Positions 50,701 through 57,506 of a DNA stretch of 59,494 nt are shown one piece after another (position 1 is the stretch's first letter; every line of letters begins with the position of its first letter). A program made the position numbers and the translations under genes. The notes under the pieces were generated by a model that did no database searches, had not been told where the DNA came from, and saw only the letters and a program-made list of their open reading frames with translations. Origin of the DNA: an uncultured Alphaproteobacteria bacterium (GTDB lineage Bacteria > Pseudomonadota > Alphaproteobacteria > Methylaequorales > Methylaequoraceae); the NCBI GenBank assembly GCA_902617375.1, contig CACMWI010000008.1, forward strand, positions 1-59,494, read 5' to 3'.

Positions 50701-51131
50701 GAATAAAAAAGTTTTTTTACGGAATTATAGCGTTTATAATTCTTCTTAATCTTGTCTTAACGGAAAAAAATGTAGTGGGAGGGGACGTAAATAATTACTT
50801 TGCAACGTTTAACAAAATTGATGGAGTTTCAGTTGGTACAGATGTTGTTATCTCTGGGATCAAAGTAGGTGAAGTAAAAGAAATTTTTATTAAAAATAAT
50901 TATCCCCAAATATCAATTAATGTAAATAAGAATATCGAGATCTCTGATGATTCTTCGGTTTCAATTCAAACCGATGGACTTTTTGGAAAAAAATTTCTTT
51001 TAATTGAAATTGGGGGAAATAATGTGTATTTGAAAAACGGTGAAAAATTTTCTTTTTCTGAGGATTCGATTGTTATCGAAGAACTTTTAAGAAAAATAAT
51101 ATTAATTGGTGAAAAAAATAAAGGATTATGA
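50679..51131 (+). CDS. mlaD: MlaD-like MCE-domain lipid transport protein, copy 1
   Basis: A 150-residue inner-membrane-anchored MCE protein. After an N-terminal helix, the MCE domain reads ATFNKIDGVSVGTDVVISGIKVGEVKEI and IQTDGLFGKKFLLIEIGG. MlaD hexamers bind phospholipids for traffic between the inner and outer membrane. Here it is followed by a second MCE protein with a four-base overlap. The other mla genes (mlaE, mlaF) are not nearby. Confidence 0.88.
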   Translation: METEKKIRIKKFFYGIIAFIILLNLVLTEKNVVGGDVNNYFATFNKIDGVSVGTDVVISGIKVGEVKEIFIKNNYPQISINVNKNIEISDDSSVSIQTDGLFGKKFLLIEIGGNNVYLKNGEKFSFSEDSIVIEELLRKIILIGEKNKGL

Positions 51132-51577
51132 AACAAAATTACATTGAAACAATTTTAGGTGGACTAACATTCTTAATTGCTATTTCTTTCCTATTTAAAT
51201 TCATGGAAGCTAACTCAGATACAAAATCTGAAGATTCGTATCTCTTAAAAGCTAAATTTATAAAGGTAGGCGGGATAATGATTGGTAACGATGTAAAGAT
51301 GAGTGGTGTGAAGATCGGAGTTGTAAGTAATGTTATGCTTGATGAAGAATATTTTGCAGAAGTAACTTTTAAGGTTTATTCAACAATTAATATTCCCGAA
51401 GAAGTTAGTATTGAGGTTTCTAACGATGGTATTCTTGGAAATAAATATTTATCAATCACACCAATTAACAGAGATAACAAAAAATTTCTGGAAGCTAACA
51501 GTGAAATTAAAAATGTAAAAGATTTTGAATCGATTGAGGATCAGGTAAGCAGAATAATTTTTTTAGCAACTCAATAA
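51128..51577 (+). CDS. mlaD: MlaD-like MCE-domain lipid transport protein, copy 2
   Basis: A 149-residue relative of the preceding protein with the same design: N-terminal helix, then AKFIKVGGIMIGNDVKMSGVKIGVVSN and VSNDGILGNKYLSITP. The two are clearly diverged, so an old tandem duplication or two specialised subunits are possible. ATGA overlap with copy 1 suggests coupled, equimolar production. Confidence 0.86.
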   Translation: MKQNYIETILGGLTFLIAISFLFKFMEANSDTKSEDSYLLKAKFIKVGGIMIGNDVKMSGVKIGVVSNVMLDEEYFAEVTFKVYSTINIPEEVSIEVSNDGILGNKYLSITPINRDNKKFLEANSEIKNVKDFESIEDQVSRIIFLATQ

Positions 51578-51579
51578 AT

Positions 51580-51804
51580 ATGAATAAATCAAATGAAAAA
51601 GAATTTTTATGGATTGATAAAAACAATAAAATTATTTCGTGCGAAGAAACTAATAAAGTTCTAAACGAAAATTTTATTGAGATTTCATCAGTTCTTCAGA
51701 GTGCTTACGACGACGCAATTTTGATTGGTTGTAAAGAAGAAGATTTTAAAAATAAAGTTATCAAGCTAATGAATAGTTTAGAGTTCTCAATCGGTAAAGA
51801 ATGA
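51580..51804 (+). CDS. Small acidic protein of unknown function
   Basis: I do not recognise this 74-residue protein. It has no membrane segment or signal peptide and looks helical (NFIEISSVLQSAYDDAILIGC...FKNKVIKLMNSL). It sits between mlaD copy 2 and the DUF2155 gene, two bases after the former and overlapping the latter by four, so it is very probably a translated gene of this operon. Confidence 0.55.
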   Translation: MNKSNEKEFLWIDKNNKIISCEETNKVLNENFIEISSVLQSAYDDAILIGCKEEDFKNKVIKLMNSLEFSIGKE

Positions 51805-52199
51805 GATTTCTTATTTATTTAACAATTTATTTTTTAGCAAATCACAGCTTTTTAATTGCACAAGAAGTTGAATGTCAAGGAGCCGTTTTAAGGGTTTTAA
51901 ACAAAACTACAAATGAAAAAAATTATTTCACTACTCCGCTTTCTCAAACAATAGAACTTTATAATTCAAGTATTGTTATACACAGGTGTGTAAAATTAGA
52001 AAATGAAGGAAAAAATGATGAGGTAGCGCTTATCACTCATAAACTGAAAAATAATTTTAATAAAGAGGATGTTTTTTTGGGATGGATTTTTAAATCAACT
52101 CAATATTTAAATTCTCCCAATAATCCAATTTATGATATCAAACTTGAAGAATGTCTAATTGAGGATCCAATATTTTTAAAAAACAAAGAATCTATTTAA
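51801..52199 (+). CDS. DUF2155 domain-containing secreted protein
   Basis: A 132-residue protein with a signal peptide (about residues 1-20) and the alphaproteobacterial DUF2155 core: GAVLRVLNKTT, then FTTPLSQTIEL, IVIHRCVK and VFLGWIFKSTQYLNS. The function is unknown; the gene commonly sits between mlaD and aat. Its 3' end overlaps the convergent aat by 8 bases. Confidence 0.88.
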   Translation: MRFLIYLTIYFLANHSFLIAQEVECQGAVLRVLNKTTNEKNYFTTPLSQTIELYNSSIVIHRCVKLENEGKNDEVALITHKLKNNFNKEDVFLGWIFKSTQYLNSPNNPIYDIKLEECLIEDPIFLKNKESI

Positions 52200-52818
52200 A
52201 GTAATCTAATACATTTTTTTCAAGTCTTTCAGGAAAAATAGGGTTTTCTAAAAGTTTATTTTCTTTGAGTAATTTTAAATATTTATTTTTAGAAATCTTT
52301 TTTGTACCAAATTGCTTTAAATGATCAGAATAAAATTGTGTGTCTATAAATTTGAATCCACCTTGTTTTAATAACGCTGCAAGATAAGTTAATGCAATCT
52401 TACTTGCGTTTTCTCTAATGCTAAACATGCTCTCTCCACAAAATATTCCACCTACAATAATACCATATAAACCTCCAACTAGCGATTTGTCAAAATAGCA
52501 TTCAATTGATTTTGCGAATCCTAATTTGTGAAGCTTTGTGTAATTTTCAATAATTTGTTCATTAATCCATGAATTTTTTCTTTTTTTATTTTTTGCACAA
52601 AGGTTTATTACCTTTTCAAAATTTGAATTGATTTCCACTTTATGAATGTCTTTTCTTATTAGTTTTGTTAAACTTTTAGAAACTTTAAATTCTTTTAAAT
52701 CTATTACACCTCGTTCTTTAGGTTCGACCCAATATATGTAAGGATCGTAATTAGAATCAGACATTGGGAATATACCTTTTTCATAGGCTTTGAGAACAAG
52801 ATCAGTTGATAAAAACAT
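52192..52818 (-). CDS. aat: Leucyl/phenylalanyl-tRNA-protein transferase
   Basis: Aat adds Leu or Phe to proteins with N-terminal Arg or Lys, making N-degrons recognised by ClpS. AYEKGIFPMSD at the N terminus, GGLYGIIVGGIFCGESMFS and FIDTQFYSDHLKQFGT are the family motifs. 208 residues is normal. It lies three bases behind accC on the same strand. Confidence 0.94.
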   Translation of the reverse strand: MFLSTDLVLKAYEKGIFPMSDSNYDPYIYWVEPKERGVIDLKEFKVSKSLTKLIRKDIHKVEINSNFEKVINLCAKNKKRKNSWINEQIIENYTKLHKLGFAKSIECYFDKSLVGGLYGIIVGGIFCGESMFSIRENASKIALTYLAALLKQGGFKFIDTQFYSDHLKQFGTKKISKNKYLKLLKENKLLENPIFPERLEKNVLDYFK

Positions 52819-52821
52819 AAT

Positions 52822-54156
52822 TTATGAGTTTAATCTATCATACCAGCTAATATCAAATTTTGCTTTCACAAAATCTTGGTGACTTAAAATTTTTTTCAAA
52901 ACCTGAATATTCGTTTCAATGCCTTCTATAACATATTCGTCTAAAGCTCTTTGAAGTCTCTTAATGCATTCTTGTCGATTCTTTCCTTTTGAAATTATTT
53001 TTGCAACCAAACCATCATAAAAAGAGGTTACACTACAACCAGAATAAAGAAGTGAATCGATCCTTATCCCCGGTCCACCTGGAGGATGATAGGTTTTTAC
53101 TAAACCAGTAGAAGGAAACATTGTTATTGGATTCTCAGCATTAATCCTGCATTCAATGGAGTGACATGTTTTTTGTATTTGATCCTGATTTATTGTTAGT
53201 TTACCGTTAGATGCTACATTTATTTGCTCTTTTACAATATCAATATTAAATACTTCTTCGGTTATTGTATGTTCTACTTGAAGTCTTGTATTCATCTCAA
53301 TAAAAAAAAAATTTCCGTTGCTGTAAAGATATTCTACTGTTCCTAAATTTCGATAGCCCACCTTTTCAAATGCTTTTAAGGTAATATTACAAACTCTTTG
53401 TCTTTCATTTTCACTAATTGCAGGACTGGGACATTCCTCAATAATTTTTTGATTTCTCCTTTGAATGGAACACTCTCTTTCTCCTACATGAATTAAATTT
53501 CCGTTATGATCCCCAATGATTTGTACCTCTATGTGTCTTGGATTCTCAATATACTTTTCGATATATACATTGTCATTTCCAAAACTTTGGATTGTTTCTT
53601 TTTTTGCTAATAAAAAGTTAGCCTTCAATTCACTTTCATTATAAACTTTTTTTATTCCTCTTCCACCACCACCATTGCTTGCCTTGACTAAAACTGGATA
53701 TCCGATTTCTTTTGAAATAGTTTTTGCTTCGGATAAATTTTTAACGTTTTTTTTGCTTCCTGGAATTACTGGAAGTCCTAATTCTTTAGCAAAATTTTTC
53801 GCCTTCACTTTATCCGACATTTTTTCAATGTGATCATATTTTGGACCAATAAACTTAAATCCATGATCATTTACAATTTTTGCAAAACTAGAATTTTCAG
53901 ATAACATTCCAATTCCAGGATGAATTGCATCGACATTAGCAATTGTTGCTGCTGAAATTATTGAAGGAATATTTAAATAAGAATTTTTGACCTGGGGGGG
54001 ACCAATACAAACACTTTCATCGGCTAATCTTACAAACATTTCTTTTTCATCTGCCGTAGAATGAACAACCACAGTTTTAATATCAAGCTCTTTACATGCT
54101 CTTAGGATTCTTAGGGCAATTTCACCTCTGTTTGCAACTAGAATTTTCTTTAGCAT
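52822..54156 (-). CDS. accC: Acetyl-CoA carboxylase biotin carboxylase subunit
   Basis: AccC carboxylates the biotin on AccB using bicarbonate and ATP, the first step of fatty-acid synthesis. ILVANRGEIALRILRACKEL, the glycine-rich ATP-grasp loop KASNGGGGRGIK, and EMNTRLQVEHTITEEV are intact. 444 residues is normal. It abuts accB by one shared base. The order aroQ-accB-accC-aat is alphaproteobacterial. Confidence 0.97.
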   Translation of the reverse strand: MLKKILVANRGEIALRILRACKELDIKTVVVHSTADEKEMFVRLADESVCIGPPQVKNSYLNIPSIISAATIANVDAIHPGIGMLSENSSFAKIVNDHGFKFIGPKYDHIEKMSDKVKAKNFAKELGLPVIPGSKKNVKNLSEAKTISKEIGYPVLVKASNGGGGRGIKKVYNESELKANFLLAKKETIQSFGNDNVYIEKYIENPRHIEVQIIGDHNGNLIHVGERECSIQRRNQKIIEECPSPAISENERQRVCNITLKAFEKVGYRNLGTVEYLYSNGNFFFIEMNTRLQVEHTITEEVFNIDIVKEQINVASNGKLTINQDQIQKTCHSIECRINAENPITMFPSTGLVKTYHPPGGPGIRIDSLLYSGCSVTSFYDGLVAKIISKGKNRQECIKRLQRALDEYVIEGIETNIQVLKKILSHQDFVKAKFDISWYDRLNS

Positions 54157-54590
54157 TATTCAATTAAGACAAGAGGTTCGCCGAATTCGACTGGAGTTTC
54201 ATTTTTAACATATATTTTTTTTACCGTGCCATTTCTATCTGCAACAATTTCATTCATAGTTTTCATAGCCTCAATTATCAAGAGAACCTGACCAATTTTT
54301 ACATTTTGTCCTATTTCAATGAATTGTTTTGAGCCAGGCTCTGGACTTAGATAAGCTGTTCCCACCAATGGTGATTTAAGTGATGTTTCTGATTTTTGAT
54401 CTTCAGGTACTTTATTAGAAGGATCTGTAACTTTTTTGATATTTGTATTTTTTTTACTTTCATTTTGATTCTTTTTTAATTTGTAGGATAATTTACCGTC
54501 AGAAATCTCTAATTCGTTCAGATTATTCTTTTCCATTAATTGCGACAAAAACTCTATATCATCAATTATTTTTTTATCTTGTTTTTTCAT
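54156..54590 (-). CDS. accB: Acetyl-CoA carboxylase biotin carboxyl carrier protein
   Basis: The carrier subunit of acetyl-CoA carboxylase. After an N-terminal helix and a lysine/serine-rich linker, the C-terminal biotinyl domain carries EAMKTMNEI with the biotinylated lysine. 144 residues is normal. It lies directly between aroQ (1-base gap) and accC (1-base overlap). Confidence 0.96.
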   Translation of the reverse strand: MKKQDKKIIDDIEFLSQLMEKNNLNELEISDGKLSYKLKKNQNESKKNTNIKKVTDPSNKVPEDQKSETSLKSPLVGTAYLSPEPGSKQFIEIGQNVKIGQVLLIIEAMKTMNEIVADRNGTVKKIYVKNETPVEFGEPLVLIE

Positions 54591-54591
54591 C

Positions 54592-55017
54592 TTACAAATA
54601 TTTTAATGAATTAATTGCTATCTGATAAACTTGAGTACCAAATCCTGCTATGATACCATTAACCACTGGACTAATAAAAGAATTTTTTCTAAACTCCTCT
54701 CTGTTGTAAATATTTGAAATGTGCACCTCAATTTTTGGAATTTTAACTATCTTCAGTGCATCATGAATGGCAATTGAGGTGTGTGTAAATGCACCAGCAT
54801 TTATTATCATTCCGTCATAATTTTTACAAACGTGAATTTTATCAATGATTTCACTTTCTGAGTTGCTTTGAAAAAAGTTTAAACTTAATTTGTCGTTTTT
54901 AAATATTTCGGAACACTCCTTCTCAATTTCTTTTAGCGTCTTTGTTCCATACAGTTCCAATTCTCTTTCTCCAAGTAAATTTAGGTTAGGACCATTTATA
55001 ATTATAATTTTTTTCAT
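54592..55017 (-). CDS. aroQ: Type II 3-dehydroquinate dehydratase
   Basis: AroQ dehydrates 3-dehydroquinate in the shikimate pathway. NGPNLNLLGERELELYG with the catalytic Tyr, QSNSESEIIDKIH, INAGAFTHTSIAI and EVHISNIYNREEFR are intact. 141 residues is normal for the small dodecameric type II enzyme. It overlaps the protease gene upstream by four bases. Confidence 0.95.
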   Translation of the reverse strand: MKKIIIINGPNLNLLGERELELYGTKTLKEIEKECSEIFKNDKLSLNFFQSNSESEIIDKIHVCKNYDGMIINAGAFTHTSIAIHDALKIVKIPKIEVHISNIYNREEFRKNSFISPVVNGIIAGFGTQVYQIAINSLKYL

Positions 55018-56312
55018 TTTTTCCTTTTTTCCATTTCATACTTAAGATCTGATAATTTTTTTTTAAGGACAGGATCTTTAGTTATTTTTGTAGCTCTATC
55101 AAGATGGATTTTAGCACTTTCAATCTTTCCGGTTAGCATATATTTTTCCGCAAATGCGTATGAAGAATAATCTAATTTTTTTAATTTTCCGTAGTTTAAA
55201 CCTAAATAATGCCAGGCATCAATAGGAAACTCATCTTTTTTAACATATTCCAATAAAAGTTTTATTGATTTTTCTTGGTTGTCTCTTAAATTGCTGTGAT
55301 ACAGTGACTTAGCTAAAAACAACGCAAACCCCTTTTCATTAGGTAATATCGATTTTGAAATGAAAAATGATTTAATTGCATTTTGGAAATTTCCACTTTC
55401 ATAATACATCTGACCTTTAAGTTCGTGAAAATATGGATTTTTGTTATCTTTTTTTATACATTGATCAATGTATTTCATCGCTACTTCAATTTTTCCAATT
55501 CTATAATTATGAAGAGCATGTGCATATAAACTTTCTAAATTTATTAATTTTGGGTATAAGTAATCTAACTGTTCTTTTTTTAGAAAAAAACCATTTAGTT
55601 TAGCTTTAGCCAATTTAAATCTATCATTAAGTTTCTCGTATTTTTTAATTTTTTGATTTTCAAGGTTAATTTTTATATTTCTTATTCTTTCCGTTGAAAG
55701 TGGATGAGTAAGAAAATAGGGGTTTATTTTTCTTAATTTTTCATTTCTCTGAATTTCATTAAAAATATTAATTAGTCCTTGAAGTGAGAACCCATTTCTT
55801 TTAAGCAATCTTATTGCAGTTTGATCTGCGAGAGACTCTTGAGAACGAGAGAAAGCTAACATTCTTGATGTTCCAAGATGTTGTCCACCCATTAATATTG
55901 CTGTTCCAGCATTATAAGCACCACCGGCTATTGCTCCAACTGCGAGAATTGAGGATAAAATATTTATGGCCGAATTTTTTTCCATTTTTTTTTGTCTTTT
56001 TTGGAAATGTCCTCCTATTATATGTCCAATTTCATGAGAAATTACTCCTGCTACATCTTCAACATTTTTACTTTTTAATAACAATTCTGTTGTAAAAAAA
56101 AACTTTTTATCTGGTGTCACTAAAGCGTTGATAAATTTTTGGTTATCTAAATAAAAAGTAAGAACATCATTTTCGAGTTGAGTTCCTCTTACAAGTATTT
56201 TGCTAATATCGTTTAGAAGATTTTCGATTTCAGCGTCTCTTATAACGTTAATAGAATTTGCTTTTATAGAACTACAAAAAAAAATTATTAAAAAAGTTAT
56301 TAGTATTTTCAT
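55014..56312 (-). CDS. Secreted M48 metalloprotease with TPR repeats (BepA-like)
   Basis: A 432-residue periplasmic protein with a signal peptide (about residues 1-18). The zinc motif is ISHEIGHIIGGHF (H93, E94, H97), the downstream ligand lies in SQESLADQTAI, and the C-terminal half has tetratricopeptide-like helices (KNPYFHELKGQMYYESGNFQNAI). This matches BepA/YfgC-type proteases, which control outer-membrane protein assembly. It overlaps aroQ by four bases and diverges from the aminotransferase. Confidence 0.88.
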   Translation of the reverse strand: MKILITFLIIFFCSSIKANSINVIRDAEIENLLNDISKILVRGTQLENDVLTFYLDNQKFINALVTPDKKFFFTTELLLKSKNVEDVAGVISHEIGHIIGGHFQKRQKKMEKNSAINILSSILAVGAIAGGAYNAGTAILMGGQHLGTSRMLAFSRSQESLADQTAIRLLKRNGFSLQGLINIFNEIQRNEKLRKINPYFLTHPLSTERIRNIKINLENQKIKKYEKLNDRFKLAKAKLNGFFLKKEQLDYLYPKLINLESLYAHALHNYRIGKIEVAMKYIDQCIKKDNKNPYFHELKGQMYYESGNFQNAIKSFFISKSILPNEKGFALFLAKSLYHSNLRDNQEKSIKLLLEYVKKDEFPIDAWHYLGLNYGKLKKLDYSSYAFAEKYMLTGKIESAKIHLDRATKITKDPVLKKKLSDLKYEMEKRKK

Positions 56313-56345
56313 ATAAATTAGTTTAATTTAACTTAGTATTTTCCA

Positions 56346-57506
56346 ATGACAAATAGAATATATCTTCCAGCTAATAGATCTAATATAGATTCATTTTATG
56401 TAATGGAATTATTATACAATGCTAACAAACTTCAAGCGAATGGAAAAAAAATCTTTCATTTAGAATTAGGTGAACCAATCCCAAAAACGCCAAAAGCTGT
56501 TCTGAACGAAGCATCAAGATTGTCTCGACTTTCTCTTCCAGGTTATACGCCATCAAATGGTGTAGAAGAACTGAGAGAGAGAATTTCAGAATTTTACAGA
56601 TCAAGATACAATTTAAAAATAAATTCTGATCAAATCTTTGTTACAACAGGTTCTTCTGGAGCATTTTTATTAACTTTCTTATCATGTTTCGATAAAGGTT
56701 CGAGGGTAGCAATATTTAATCCAGTTTATCCTGCATACAGAAATATTCTTAAGTCGTTAGATATTGATGTAATAGAAATTTTTCCAGATAAGAAAAAGAT
56801 TGATAAAATTGATCCTTTTTCAATTTCAAAAAAGAAGGTTGACGGACTTATTATTTCTAACCCTAATAATCCTAACGGTCAGACTTTCAAAAATAGTGAA
56901 TTAAAATTCATTTATGAATATTGTAAGAAAAATAAAGTAATTTTGATATCAGATGAAATCTATCACGGAATAGAATATGGAAAACAAATTAAGTCAATGC
57001 TTAATTACGGTAATAACGCAATAGTAATAAATAGTTTTTCAAAATTTTTTTGTATGCCTGGATGGAGACTTGGTTGGGCAATAATTCCAAAAGAATTGAA
57101 AGAAAGTTTTTTAAAATTATCACAAAATCTCTTTATTTCATCTGGAAATATTGCGCAATATTCAGCTTTGAAGGTATTTGATTCACTTAATGAATTAAAT
57201 GAAATTGTCAAAGTTTATCATTCTACAAGAAATAAGGTTTTAAAAATTTTAAAAAACATTCCTTTAATAAAATTTAGTGAACCGCAGGGATCGTTCTATT
57301 TTTATATCGATATAAAAAATACAAAACTGGACTCGTTCAAATTTGTAAATAAGCTAATGTTAGAGACTGGTGTGGTTTTAACACCAGGTATAGATTTTGA
57401 TAAAAAATTTGGTTCTAGAACCGTTAGATTGTCCTTTTCATCAAAACAAGATGTTGTTGTTGAAGCTGTAGAGAGAATTCACAGTTGGTTCAGAAAAAAC
57501 TATTGA
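56346..57506 (+). CDS. Class I/II aminotransferase
   Basis: A 386-residue fold-type I PLP aminotransferase. TTGSSGAFLLTFLSCFDKGS, SNPNNPNGQTF, SDEIYHGIEYG and the PLP lysine in NSFSKFFCMPGWRLGW are intact. The aspartate/alanine-type subgroup is the best guess; the amino-acid specificity cannot be read. It is a lone gene whose 3' end overlaps rne by 7 bases. Confidence 0.88.
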   Translation: MTNRIYLPANRSNIDSFYVMELLYNANKLQANGKKIFHLELGEPIPKTPKAVLNEASRLSRLSLPGYTPSNGVEELRERISEFYRSRYNLKINSDQIFVTTGSSGAFLLTFLSCFDKGSRVAIFNPVYPAYRNILKSLDIDVIEIFPDKKKIDKIDPFSISKKKVDGLIISNPNNPNGQTFKNSELKFIYEYCKKNKVILISDEIYHGIEYGKQIKSMLNYGNNAIVINSFSKFFCMPGWRLGWAIIPKELKESFLKLSQNLFISSGNIAQYSALKVFDSLNELNEIVKVYHSTRNKVLKILKNIPLIKFSEPQGSFYFYIDIKNTKLDSFKFVNKLMLETGVVLTPGIDFDKKFGSRTVRLSFSSKQDVVVEAVERIHSWFRKNY

